This document shows positions 41,929-52,835 of a stretch of 64,000 nucleotides of DNA, piece by piece. The notes beneath the pieces were generated by a model, which ran no database searches, was not told the origin of the DNA, and was given only the letters and a program-made list of their open reading frames with translations. Numbering within the stretch: position 1 is the first letter of the stretch; each line of letters starts with the position of its first letter. The position numbers and the translations under genes are program-made. Source of the stretch: Patella vulgata (lineage: Eukaryota; Mollusca; Gastropoda; Patellidae); the NCBI RefSeq assembly GCF_932274485.2, contig NC_065880.2, positions 91,522,730-91,586,729 on the forward strand. The letters are read 5' to 3'.

Positions 41929-42077
41929 CAATCTAATTAAAGTACAGATGTATATTTCGTTTCGTTTTTTATACTTTCGATGGCCTACACTACATGTAGT
42001 AAAGTGTAAAGTCAAGTAAAACGTAATTTTGAACTATAAAAACGAAACGAAATAGGATCTGTGTTTTAACCAGATTG
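41929..42077 (-). mobile_element. 9-bp-TSD MITE (MULE-like), internally deleted
   Basis: Only the two TIRs and about 60 bp between them remain (149 bp). A perfect 9-bp duplication, CATCAATCC, flanks it at 41920-41928 and 42078-42086. Confidence 0.92.
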
Positions 42078-42251
42078 CATCAATCCGCCACTTTTGTTGA
42101 TTGTGTAGTCTGAAATCAATAATGGTTAATCAGATTTGTAAGAAAATAAAATGAAAAGCCACTTAAGGTCTTATATTTCTACATTGATCAATCGAAGTCA
42201 AGTCAAACAAATCTGGCGAAGATCATAGCTGACGTCTGCAATGGAGGACAG

Positions 42252-42543
42252 AACGAAATGGGGTTTAATGTCCTACTGTTCTGCTCCGGTTGGACTATGG
42301 GGTAAATTTTTGCCCGGACAGCGGCACTATGGTCTACTCTTATATCAAATTGCAACTGCCAAGGGATCTTTTACGTGCACGCCAATGTGTACACGGGACC
42401 TCGGCTTTTCATGCCATCTGAACGACTATACATTGTCCCTTGCCGGAAAATCACGATGAACTCTATCGCCCAACAACAGGAGCGAACCCGTGAACTGGAG
42501 GCTCGTGAACCAGCGTCTTACCCACTGAGCCACAGTGGCTCCC
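42252..42543 (-). mobile_element. SINE-B with small deletions
   Basis: AAATGGGGTTTAATGTCC, a body with a gap after GCTCCGGTTGG, and head ACCCACTGAGCCACAGTGG. Confidence 0.82.
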
Positions 42544-43179
42544 TCTGCAATGGAGGATGCCGACTGTTGAAATTTTCAATTCATCACATCTTTGTAAATA
42601 CTGCACGGAGATTGGACCCCTTTTTTTTTCATTTGTGGCAACTTTTGTGGGCTTTTATGTGGAATTTATCATCAGAAGAGTTTTATAAGATATTTGATTT
42701 TTAAAAAAAACTGACAGAAATTCATCCAAATAAATTTCTACCATTTTCGCACTGATATTTCTAGGTGGTAGATCAAAAACTAATGAAATGGCAATCAAAT
42801 ACTTTAAGGTCTGGAGGTCCATTTATTAGATCCGTCTGGAGAGGAAGAAATCATTTATTTAAATGTCAATATGTTGCGAGGATTTTCGGACTTTTGATTG
42901 ATCTTTTTCATGGTATCTTCATTGAAGACCGTAAAGGGCATTTCAAATATAGATGCAAAAGGCGTGTTTAGGAATATGAGCAGCGAAGGGTTCAAGGTGT
43001 AGACAGCATCAAATATAGCTGCAGGGGCGTGTTTAGGAATTTGAGCAGCGAAGGGGTCAGGGTGTAGACATCATCAAGTTTGGCATGAGGTCGGGGTGGG
43101 TGGGGGTGGGGGGTACCCGTGACTTTTGTAAAGCCACAAGCTTTGAGAAAATATTTCTCCTCATTTAGGTGGTGTTAGT
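42544..43179. other. Unassigned stretch with a short direct duplication
   Basis: GGCGTGTTTAGGAATATGAG, with CGAAGGGTTCAAGGTGTAGAC, is repeated in altered form at about 43026-43070. A 68-codon frame ends at the first unit, but I see no recognisable protein. Confidence 0.4.
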
Positions 43180-43384
43180 GCTAAATGATAAGGCCAGCTC
43201 AATTTTTCGTCATAAGTCATGAAATATAAACAGGGCTAGCGCTAATCCCAACACTAACCCTGGACCTAGCCCCAATGCTTACCATTACCCTAACCCAACC
43301 CTAACTTACAATCTCGCCATTCAGGTGCACTAACCTTATTTACATCTCAGCGACATTGACAAAAATTGAGCTGGCCTGAACAGA
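43180..43384 (+). mobile_element. Telomere-like MITE (family T)
   Basis: GCTAAATGATAAGGCCAGCTC through CTAACCCAACCCTAAC to GAGCTGGCCTGAACAG. The outer right tip is degraded. Confidence 0.78.
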
Positions 43385-43619
43385 ATCGGTATTATTTCAC
43401 GTGCATGGACGGGTCCGCACCAGAGTTGACTATGGTAGTATATTTGAGAGCAGAAAAGCACAGTTGAAATGTATGACGTCACAATCCGGTTAGTCTCTAT
43501 CATTCAGACGATTCAATAGTCGTGGTTTCACTCGGTTTGTCAGAGGTATTGAACCATGCAATACTTTACTCTTCATTTTGTCTTTTCTAGATATATAATG
43601 GCGTTTGTCTATTTAGATC

Positions 43620-43926
43620 TGGAGACCACGGTAGGTAAGGCGCTGGCTCGCTAGCCTGGAGGTCGGGTGTTCGATCTCTGCTTTGGTCGAGAAAGTCCAT
43701 CCAGATGCAGGTCGTTCGGGTTCGGACGAAAAACAGACGTCCCGTGTACACATTGGTGTGCACATAAAAGATCCCTTGACAGTAATGTTGGAATTTGATA
43801 TAAGAGTAGGTTGTAGTGCCGCTGTCCTAGCAAAATTTCCCTGATAGCACACTGTATGGCGTATGTCCGTCTTCATTATCCTAATTCGGAGCGGAACAGT
43901 AGGACGCTAAACCCCATTTCATTTCA
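43620..43926 (+). mobile_element. SINE-B with body deletion
   Basis: GAGACCACGGTAGGTAAGG head, B box (GGTGTTCGATCTC), a deletion between CATCCAGATGCAG and GTCGTTCGG, full 3' part and (ATTTC)n tail. Confidence 0.84.
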
Positions 43927-43941
43927 CATTTCCAGTTAGAT

Positions 43942-44140
43942 CTAAATATAAAGGCCACATATAGATTTCGCCAAGGTCACCCACGAGGCGACCCTACTCC
44001 TTGTCACATACAACCAGGGATTCGAAACTACGCCAAGTTGACCTAATGATAGACCTTATGATGCAGCGTGCACATGCTAACCATTCGGCCATCCAACCGC
44101 CCTGTCACGAGATGTATACAAGGCTAGCACTAATGTAGTA
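43942..44140 (+). mobile_element. Telomere-like MITE (family T) fragment, split by a SINE-A
   Basis: ATAAAGGCCACATATAG and CGCCAAGGTCAC lie left of a truncated SINE-A (about 43978-44105). GTCACGAGATG and AAGGCTAGCACTAA resume to its right. The short GTCAC repeat at the junctions may be the target duplication. Confidence 0.6.
43978..44105 (-). mobile_element. SINE-A, 5' half only
   Basis: CACCCACGAGGCGACCC to GCTAACCATTCGGCCATCC. Lies inside a family T MITE fragment. Confidence 0.75.
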
Positions 44141-44265
44141 ATATTGGATGTCAGATTATATATAATAATAGTGTTAGTATGAGTTTATTTGAAAACGTGA
44201 ATTATTTTGTTGATGAAATTCTGTGGGAATAACAGGATGCTGAGTCAAACTGACAAAGCTAATCT

Positions 44266-44627
44266 CAATCAGATTAAAACACAGATCCTATTTTTTTTAT
44301 AGTTCAAAATTTCTTTTTACTTGTCTTTACTACACTAGGATCTGGAAGAGTTGTTATATAACCCGCTTTCTGGTTGATGCGATAAATTAGCTAATGAAAC
44401 GGTCTCTTACGGCGAGGTTTTGGCGTGAGGTGCACGGAACTGTAGGTAACATCAACGCTGATTGGTTGATCAAATGGCTGACGTTATAGGGTCAAAAACC
44501 GCTTGTATGACCCCTGACGCTACCCCTCCCCCCCCCCCATTACAACTGGCCAGATCTTCATGTAGTGGAGGCCATCAAAAGTATAAGAAAACGAAACGAA
44601 ATATAGATCTGTATTTTAATCTGATTG
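44266..44627 (+). mobile_element. 9-bp-TSD MITE (MULE-like), complete
   Basis: Starts CAATCAGATTAAAACACAG and ends TTTTAATCTGATTG, 362 bp. The flanks AGCTAATCT and GGCTAGTCC agree at six of nine positions and differ only by transitions, as an aged duplication would. Confidence 0.87.
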
Positions 44628-45312
44628 GGCTAGTCCTCATCTGGGGAGTTCGTCAGAAATAAAACCAGTTTAAACAAGACTTCACTTTAATTTGAAAACA
44701 ATCAGGAATATAACCCAAAGAAACCATTGTGTAAAGTCAGCATGAGTCATGATCTGCTATATGTTAGGCTACAATAAATATGAAGGTAAGCATATTGTAG
44801 TAAAATTTAACTATTCAAGTAACCACATCGGTGAAATGTATAAAAAAAAACCAGGTAGTCTAAAACTAAAGTTAGGGCACATGTTCCACCCATCACAAAA
44901 ACAGAGCGAAAAACAAACAAATACTGAATGCAAAGAAGCAAATGGGAAAATGTGGACCGTCTCCAAAGATAGCCGTCTGCTGGCTGAATGACGAGACGTA
45001 AAAAAGGCGGTATGTTGTCAATGACGTCAAAATTTAGGTGACAAAACTCCCCAATAAAAAGGGCGATAATCCTGACAAAATAACACCAAAAGGTCAATAA
45101 ACTATCAATTTAGCAACCAATCGGAATTATTAAGTTATGTAATTGTACAATTTATAAAATATTAATATAATACCCCACACAAGAAATGCAAAACAGGTAT
45201 GCTGAAGAAATCGTACTACGTAAGTGTACTTATAAAGGCATAAAATAAGGGAGATAATCCAGATAGGATAAGGTAACTACAGACAATTTAATATGTAATA
45301 GTTTACATATAC

Positions 45313-45740
45313 TTAAAGGAGCATTATAGGAAATTAGATAAAGAGTTGACAGTTCTCACTCTAATAGTTGAAAACTAGATAATGTAAAGGGAATATGCTG
45401 AAAATTTCAGTCAATATGCTCCACTCTGAACTGAGATATTAGCAATTGACTAAAGTCGCTACGATAAAAAAAACCCAAAAAAACATAGTCTCGATTATCC
45501 ATTTTTAGATTAAATCATCAATGAGCGTTGAGCAGCAAACCAGTGAAAATGGTCTGGATAAGTTAATGTCTAATTAATAGTTTATAATATTTCAGGCCTA
45601 AAGAAAGACATGCAATTTGCAGATTTAGCTCTTGTATAATGTATGTTTAATAAAAGTCTAATTAATAATTTAGATAACATTTCAGGCCTAAAGAAAGACC
45701 TGTAATAGGCAGATTTAGCTCTTGCATAATTCATGTTTAA
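45313..45740 (+). mobile_element. TTAA-B MITE with a duplicated right end
   Basis: TTAA at 45313-45316 opens a typical copy whose right terminus is reached at TTAA 45647-45650. About 90 bp follow that repeat the terminal segment (AATTTAGATAACATTTCAGG to CTTGCATAATTCATG) and end at a third TTAA, 45737-45740. Confidence 0.83.
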
Positions 45741-45869
45741 GAAATAACATGACTTTCATTCTCGTAACTCCATTCATGCGATGTCAATCAAGCGTAGCCA
45801 GGCTCCTTGGTAGTTGTTCTTAGTGTTTAATGTCCGCTTCGACCGAAGGTGATATTGCAGACAAATTGT

Positions 45870-46305
45870 CTTATTTTTCATTTTTATTATCGCAGACAAA
45901 ATAGCCGCATTTGCGAATATTCCTGAAGCAATGGCCCGAGAAGCACCCCTCCATCCACCACCACCTCCTCCGTGGCCATTGCTGGAATGACTTCTGATAC
46001 TTGAGCTTTTGAAGGAGTGTGTCTATTCTTCCCGTTCAATCAAATCTATCCCAAGTACAGCAACATGACAGCACTTCGAGTATTCTAGGGTCTTCCCTAA
46101 AACTTTGGACAGTGATTTAAGGTATTAAAAACGGTGAAAGTATTGTTCGTCTCCAAACAGTATTGTTTACATTGTAGTCGTTCTGATAGCCTCGCTTGTC
46201 ACGCAGTTAGTTTGTCTGCAATATTCTGCTATGCACTGGTTAATTGGGCGTAATAAATTTCGTGAGTAACGACAACGTTATGTAAACATATCTAGAACTA
46301 AGTTA
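45870..46305 (-). repeat. Dispersed segment related (inverted) to 59410-60050
   Basis: GGCCCGAGAAGC, TCCCAAGTACAGCAACATGAC, GTCTTCCCTAAAACTTTGGAC, CGTCTCCAAACAGTATTG and ATGCACTGGTTAATTGGG recur inverted and in order at 59.4-60.05 kb. A short CCA/CCT run at 45956-45973 gives Pro- or Gly-rich frames but no recognisable protein. Confidence 0.72.
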
Positions 46306-46855
46306 TAGATCCGAATCATAATGTTACGCAGTTAGGTATTGGTTGTTAAACTGTCATAATTTGGAACAGAAATTTGCTTTCATTACGGCAATGTTAAGTG
46401 GGGTTAGGTCTAATCAAACGAAATACTGTGATTAGTGTGGCATTTGCATTGATTTACATGCTATTCAGTGGAATAGTATAGCCTAGTTACGAGTTAGTGT
46501 ATCCAGTGGCGGCGCCAGCCGTCGGTGGTTGGAGGGGCAAAGCTGGGGCAAAGTCCAAGGTTAAGGGGGCAAAGGCACAAGCTTCATTTAGAGGTGGGGA
46601 GGGGGCTCTCCCAGAAAATTTTTTAAAAACAGGTTGCCGGAAATGCAACCTTGCAGTATTTCAGGCACTTATCGTTGAGTTAAAGTGTCAAACGAACGGA
46701 CTTGCGAACCTCGACGAAGCCCACTCACGAGCGCCAAAGCAGAAAGTGGTTACGGATAGTATGGGGGACCTTCTCCAGAAAATATTGAAAGATAGACTGC
46801 CGGAAATGCTGTCTGACAGTATTCAGTCAGGCACCGATCGTCGAGATAAATAGAT

Positions 46856-47864
46856 CAGGGGCCGGTTGCTCAAAACTAAGTTATTTTAACGATCCGTTAG
46901 AGTTTAACGGATCGTTATCTTGGTAACTTGTCGTTTGTTAACGGTCCGTTAAATTTCTGTTGCTGGAAAGTCAATTTCATTATCCGTTAGCTAACGGATT
47001 CATTAAAGTTAATCCAAGAGAATACTGTTTGTTCATTGGCTTAATTTTAAATTTTTGAATTCAATGTACATGTATAACAACTTCATAGAAGTTAGTATTA
47101 ACAATAAACTGAAGACAGTGAGACAACTAACTGTGCAGTCTGTTCACAAAACTTGATTAAAGACAAAAAGATAACCAGAATTTACTACAGAAAACACCAT
47201 ATACTCATAGGCGTACGGGGAAATTTTTGACTGGGGGGGGGGGGGGCGGTGGTGGTTGGTTCCCACAAAATGTAGTTAGGTTCTTAGTATGTTACATAAT
47301 AGTAATAAATTCGCTGTTAAATTGGACACATTCAAGAATACAATAATTTTTTTTATACAAATTTTACAAAGTACAATTGTGTGCCCAAATTTTCCCAGCA
47401 TTTGGTACCCCCGCCACCCCCCCCCCCCAGCTCGTACGCCTATGAGAATACTTTATTTTTTCCTTTAGATATTTTAGCATAAATCTGTAGGAAAAATTAT
47501 GGGATTTGGACTACAGAATTATGGGGCCATTATTTCCTACAGGCCACCAAAATTCTGTAAAATAGTATAGAATTTCATCCTATAGAAAATGGAATAGGCC
47601 CGCATCTGCCAACCCTCTAGAATGTTCTATAGAAAATTACATAGGTACAATGTAATCTATGACTTTTTGCTACAGCCAACTAGTGTCATCATTAAACAGA
47701 TAACGGAGACCAACACCTACGTTAACTATAACGCCAAGTTAACTACACGTTAAAGTTAACGGGGCTTCCAGCAACAACCTTTCTCTCCGTTAAAGTTAAT
47801 GATCCATTAACTCCATGTTAACGGATCGTTAAAAGATAACAGAGCTTTGAGCAACCGGCCCCTG
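46856..47864. mobile_element. Palindromic-ended MITE, possibly ISL2EU/Harbinger-like
   Basis: Inverted ends CAGGGGCCGGTTGCTCAAA lie at 46856 and, reversed, at 47864. Next to them are further inverted segments rich in AACGATCCGTTA and TTAACGGATCGTTA. The dinucleotide AT flanks both ends, compatible with the 2-bp AT duplication of ISL2EU elements, though two bases are weak evidence. It sits inside the hAT element of 46504-48134 and itself contains the insertion at 47206-47444. Confidence 0.7.
47206..47444. mobile_element. Short hAT-like element, innermost layer of the nest
   Basis: Ends CATAGGCGTACG (47206) and, inverted, CGTACGCCTATG (47444) match the family at 60381-60951. The flanking octamers CATATACT and AGAATACT agree at five of eight positions, so the duplication is only suggestive. 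Runs of G and C lie just inside the ends. Confidence 0.65.
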
Positions 47865-48167
47865 ATCAGATACCGTCCGTCGCCTAATCACTAGTTTATC
47901 CGACCAGAGAACAAAATGTCAAACGAACGGACTTGCGAACCTCAACGAATTCCCCTTATGAGCGCCAAAGTAGCGAGTCCTTGTGGGGGGTCCTCCCCAA
48001 GAAAATTTTGAAAAATTGACTGTCGGAAATGCTCTACAACATGCAAGTCTATGACTGAGTGGGGATGTGGTGGGATTTATTCACCATAGAAGGTATTGAT
48101 TACCGCCCCCCCCCCCCGCTTGGCGCCACCACTGAGTGTATCTCTCCATCTCAATCCGACACTGTTT

Positions 48168-48590
48168 GGTATTAAGATGATTCTTATTAATAAATGATAG
48201 GTTGCCAGGCCACGAAACGTATCTCCACATCAGCTATGTTGTCCGAGCAGTCGACCATACCTTGTAACTAGCGGGTATTAAGATGATTCTTATTAATAAA
48301 TGATAGGTTGGCAGGCCACGAAACGTATGCTCACATCAGTTATGTTGTCCGAGCAGTCGATCATACCTTGTAACTAGCGGGTATTAAGATGATTCTTATT
48401 AATAAATGATAGGTTGCCAGGCCACCTAACGTATCTTCACATCAGCTATGTTGTCCGAGCAGTCGATCATACCTTGTAACTAGCGGGTATTTAGATGATC
48501 TTTATTAATAAATGATAGGTTGCCAGGCCACGAAACGTATGCTCACATCAGTTATGTCGACGGAGCAGTCGATCATAGCTTGTAACTAGG
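48168..48590 (+). repeat. Tandem repeat, 106-bp unit, four copies
   Basis: GGTATTAAGATGATTCTTAT begins units at 48168, 48274, 48380 and (with one change) 48486, exactly 106 bp apart. Each has GGTTGCCAGGCCACGAAACG and TTGTCCGAGCAGTCGA. A single diverged relative lies at about 35112-35175. Confidence 0.92.
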
Positions 48591-48599
48591 ACATTTACA

Positions 48600-49415
48600 A
48601 TAAACTAAAAAAAAAAGAAGACGAAAGACAAAAATGATAGGAACATGGTACTATTCGACAACCGTCTTCCTGGCACAACTATCGACTATACTTATGAATG
48701 TTATGTCAATCGGGTGGGGATTTCAACTGCTAGCGCGACCACCATTTAATAGAATTATATTTTATTCCAAAAAATGTAATTATTGTTTTACTCAAATCTT
48801 TATGTATAGACCGGAGGATCAGCGCGGGGGGGGGGGGGGTCCATCAAATGGGCACAAAACCAGACCCAACTTTTCTAGAGTAAAATTTTGCGTAGAATAC
48901 GATGCCGAGCGGTAATCAGTCCGCCGCTGGGGCGTTTTCGAGATATTCGGGGTCAAAGGTCAAATGAGTTCATTTGCACTGAAAGTGAATGCGCAGTCGT
49001 TCTTGTATTAGGAAAAGAAGCTGAAAATGATCGAAAGTAATCAAACTTTCAATAAAAATGTAAACTTGCTAAATTCACCTTTAGTCTTAGTGACCCTGGA
49101 GGTCAAAAGGTGAAATTTACCGTTTTTGCACTAGGAAGATTTAAAGCAATAAAATGTCAACGTAAAATAAAAAAATTAAAGCGAAACCTGTTCTAATTAA
49201 TAATAGGAACATTTCAAATTTATCTTTAGGTGGTCTTAGCACCGAACTTTTACTTTGGAACGTCGAAAATGATCTTGCATAACAGAACCAACACACTTTG
49301 AAACCTGTTTGAAAAATACGTAAAAACCGTCAAATCGAAATCTCTCCGATTTATTTACAAAAGGAAAACAATACATACACTTAGCGGAATGGTTAAATTA
49401 TAGTCATATACTATG
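48600..49415. other. Unassigned stretch
   Basis: A G run at 48827-48839 resembles hAT end debris. The 93-codon frame at 48634-48915 spans that run and has no recognisable domain. The remainder is AT-rich and featureless to my reading. Confidence 0.35.
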
Positions 49416-49790
49416 TTAAACATACATTATTCAAGAGCTAAATCTGCCTATTGCAGGTCTTTCTTTAGGCCTGAAATGTTATCTAAACTATTAATTAGAC
49501 ATTAACTTATCAAGACCATATTCAACTCTCGATGGCATCGGATTTCTCCGATATTAAATAGATTAGAACAGCCATTTTTTGATTTAAGCTAAAAATGGAG
49601 GAGCGAGACTACGGTGGTTGAAATTACTGTACACGTCTTGATAAACCTTCAAAAGCTAATATCTTCGCTCGCAGTAATTTGAGTAATTTGAATGAAATTT
49701 TCTTATTATTTATTTTACATTATATATTTTCGAACTATTATAGCAAGAATGGCTGGCTCTTTATCTAAATCTTACATAATGTATCTTTAA
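49416..49790 (-). mobile_element. TTAA-B MITE, complete
   Basis: TTAA at 49416-49419 and 49787-49790, with inverted ends AACATACATTATTCAAGAGC and AAGATACATTATGTAAG. The middle has diverged from the other copies. Confidence 0.85.
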
Positions 49791-50018
49791 TGTACCTTGT
49801 TGATGTTTAATTTATGTTCCTGGTGTATTTATGTAGGTGTTTTATATTTTGTTCCTGCTGTAAATAAATGATCCATATACAAAACCGATATCTGTTATCA
49901 CTAAAATAGTGCTACATTTATTCTGAGCGAAGCTGTAAGTGTACAAATAAAAAACAATACTTGCATTTTGTTTTTGTTTTTTTAAAAAAAAAGAAGCCTT
50001 AACAATACCTTTAAACCC

Positions 50019-50373
50019 CAATCTGATAACAGTAGAGATCGATGTTTGTGACCAGTTATATTGGAGGTTGCGTCAGGGGTCATACGAGCTGTATTTGACC
50101 CTATGACATCAGTCATTTCATTAACTAATCAGCGTTGATGTTTCAAGTGGGTATTTGGAAATACAATTTTTTATTTGTCTTGGCCGGGAATGTTTACCCA
50201 CAGCATCGTGCATCACACACCAAGAAATTACCATAACAGACCGTTTCATTGGCTAATCCCAAACATCAACCAGAACGTGGGTTATATAACAACTCTTCCA
50301 GATCCAAGTGTTGTGAAGACAAGTAAAACGAAATTCTGAACAATAAAACATGAAATGAAATAGGATCTGATTG
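50019..50373 (-). mobile_element. 9-bp-TSD MITE (MULE-like), eroded left end
   Basis: Starts CAATCTGATAACAG and ends TAGGATCTGATTG. It has lost part of the left TIR but keeps CAGACCGTTTCATTGGCTAA and AACTCTTCCAGATCC. The flanks TTTAAACCC and ATTAATTCC agree at six of nine positions. Confidence 0.78.
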
Positions 50374-50837
50374 ATTAATTCCATGTAAATGCTGATTTAA
50401 ACCCAGAGAGTCTCTGCTGTGTCGAACAAATAGTTTATCACTCACAGGATATTGGTTCCTGAAACTCTAACATTGTATTTCTTATAACTAGCTAATTCTT
50501 CCTCTTTATTTTAAATTGGATCTGCGCGTGTCTAAAAAAAAATTAGTCGGAAAATAGTAAACTGTCGTGAAATTGTTAATGAAGCTTCAAGTTGTCATGT
50601 ACTCGTAGAAATACTGTTTTTCTTTGACAACCAATTAAAGCGACGATAGGCAACCAGGCAGCCATATTGAAGCCGCTATTTCATTAAAAACAAACCGGAT
50701 GAAGAGAAAAAGAGACGTAGAAGACTAATGGTGTAAAAAAAACAATCAGTAAATTAATCACATCTTTTTTTTACTTACAAAGCTTTGAATGAAATAAAAT
50801 GAAAGGGAGTTTTACTTTGCTACTGAAAATAACTGAA

Positions 50838-51163
50838 TTGTGGTTTAAGGTCCTACTGTTCTGCTCCGACTGGGCTAATGAAGACTGGCATACGCTATAC
50901 AGTGTGCTATGAGGGCAATTTTGCTCGGACTATGGCGCTTCGGTCTTTAAGTGCACACCAATATGTACACTGGCTCTCGGTTTATCGTCCCATCCGAACG
51001 ACTGTACGTTGTCTCTTGCAAAGCCTCCAGTACTGTACCACTGACAAGGAGGAACCACGCCGGAAAATCACGATGAACTTTCTCAGTCAACGCACGAATA
51101 GAACACGTGACCTCCAGATAATCGAGCCAACGTCTTATTCACTGAGACACTGTGGCGCCCACT
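50838..51163 (-). mobile_element. SINE-B, body shortened
   Basis: GTGGTTTAAGGTCCTACTG, GGCTAATGAAGACTGGC, body, and head TTCACTGAGACACTGTGG. A further scrap with CGTGCATGCTGTCGTTTACA follows at 51178-51275. Confidence 0.82.
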
Positions 51164-51443
51164 TTGCTACTCTTGGTCTAATGAACTGTCTCTTACGTGC
51201 ATGCTGTCGTTTACATGGGCCACCCGCTTTTCGTCCAACCAATCGAAACGACTTGACGCTGTTCCTTATCAAGAAAAATAAAACAAACCGAAAAAAATCC
51301 TGAGAAATTTTCTTGACCAATAACGGATCAGATCTGTTGGAGAAAAGATCAGACGCATTTGTGAGAAGATCAAATCGTCAGGCCGGTTCGGGAGGCGTTC
51401 AGGCCGATTGGGGAGGAGATCCGGTCGGTTGGGGAGGAGATCA

Positions 51444-51692
51444 GGCCCGGTTCCACAAAACATTCTCAGATTTAAGTTAAGAATTTACTCAAAATTGTTC
51501 GCTTTATTTATGTTAACTAAAATATGGCTCTTTATAAAACTTCTGTTGTTTTAATATATCAAATACATCAATAAGAAACTATGTGCAAAGTTTTGTGTTT
51601 ATGAATCAAAGATATTTCTAATAAACAATGATTGAAAGTTGAGTCAATTCTCAACTTAAGTCTGAGAATGCTTTGTTAAATCTGGGCCAAAC
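51444..51692 (+). mobile_element. MITE with GGCCC and CATTCTCAGAC ends, copy 2
   Basis: Begins CAGGCCCGGTTCCACAAAAC and ends AATGCTTTGTTAAATCTGGGCC. Matches copy 1 along its whole length, including AACTATGTGCAAAGTTTTGTG. Confidence 0.78.
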
Positions 51693-51730
51693 CGGTTTGT
51701 GTGAAGATCAGACATGTTGTTGTCTAACTC

Positions 51731-52245
51731 ATCGTGTTTCACCCTTCAACATGGTGGTGTCTAAGTCATTGTGTTTCACCCTTCAACATGGTGGTGACTA
51801 AGTCATCGTGTTTCACCCTTCCACATGGTGGTGTCTAACCCATCGTGTTTCACCCTTCCACATGGTGGTGTCTAAGTCATCGTGTTTCACCCTTCAACAT
51901 GGTGGTGTCTAACCCATCATGTTTCACCCTTCCACATGGTGGTGTCTAACCCATCGTGTTTCACCCTTCCACATGGTGGTGTCTAAGTCATCGTGTTTCA
52001 CCCTTCAACATGGTGGTGTCTAACCCATCATGTTTCACCCTTCCACATGGTGGTGTCTAACCCATCGTGTTTCACCCTTCCACATGGTGGTGTCTAAGTC
52101 ATCGTGTTTCACCCTTCAACATGGTGGTGTCTAACCCATCATGTTTCACCCTTCCACATGGTGGTGTCTAACCCATCGTGTTTCACCCTTCCACATGGTG
52201 GTGTCTAAGTCATCGTGTTTCACCCTTCACCATGGTGGTATGTAA
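51731..52245 (+). repeat. 37-bp minisatellite with 111-bp higher-order units
   Basis: Fourteen copies of a 37-bp unit built on TTTCACCCTTCNACATGGTG. Three variants (CAAC with AACCCATCATG, CCAC with AACCCATCGTG, CCAC with AAGTCATCGTG) cycle in fixed order three times across units 5-13. No continuous reading frame runs through it. Confidence 0.93.
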
Positions 52246-52826
52246 CTCGACGTGTGGCAATTTCAAAACTGCCAATAACAATGCGATCAGAAAATCTGAT
52301 AACAAATTGTTCATTTTCTCCTTAATCTGTTAAAATAAGAGGGAAATTATTGTTTAAATTTTTCCTTTGTCCTCAGATAAAGAGTCATTCGTCAATCTCC
52401 GGTATAATATGCGGAAACAACCGACGGAAATTACCGAATGCTTAAACATTTAGTAAGCCTATAAGTAATCTAGATTATCAACCACAATGAAAGATGGTGT
52501 GTATTTTAAACAATAAAACATCAACTATTGTTTCCTTTCAATTCATCAACTAGGAGAAATTCTAGATAAATCTCTTTCTGTTGAGGAAGTGATAGAGGTG
52601 AATTATATAAAGATTTGTTTGGTTGATGTAAGGCCCTAGGGAAATCGATTTCTTTATAAGAAAACGATAATAATAAATATGGTGTCAACGATAATAAATA
52701 TGGCGTCAACGGAAGTTACAAATCACCTGGAGCGCAGAATCTAGGATGTTACGCATTTCTTTCTCAAATAACATTTTAAAACAACAAAACAATATTAAAT
52801 AAATTAAAATAGTGATATTAAATCTA
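52246..52826. other. Unassigned AT-rich stretch
   Basis: Only a short direct duplication (GATAATAAATATGG.GTCAACG twice, 52666-52710) is noted. Confidence 0.4.
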
Positions 52827-52835
52827 GGTTTAACG

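Larger units (their letters stand above)
46504..48134. mobile_element. hAT-type non-autonomous transposon, outer layer of a three-level nest
   Basis: Ends CAGTGGCGGCGCCA (46504) and, inverted, TGGCGCCACCACTG (48134) are flanked by a perfect 8-bp duplication, AGTGTATC, at 46496-46503 and 48135-48142. Without the nested 1-kb insert it would be about 0.6 kb. A segment starting GTCAAACGAACGGACTTGCG occurs both left (from about 46688) and right (from about 47922) of the insert. No transposase is seen. The frame at 46497-46853 lies inside it and is not a gene. Confidence 0.88.

Noticed and set aside
42765-42971. 68-codon frame
   Set aside because: No recognisable domain, and its end lies in a local duplication.
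46497-46853. 118-codon frame
   Set aside because: It begins at the terminus of a hAT element and lies within it. The related DNA right of the nested insert does not keep the frame.
48634-48915. 93-codon frame with hydrophobic N-terminus
   Set aside because: It passes through a poly-G run that resembles transposon-end debris and has no family match I recognise.
51731-52245. CRISPR-like repeat array
   Set aside because: Units are directly tandem with no unique spacers, and the DNA is eukaryotic. It is a minisatellite.
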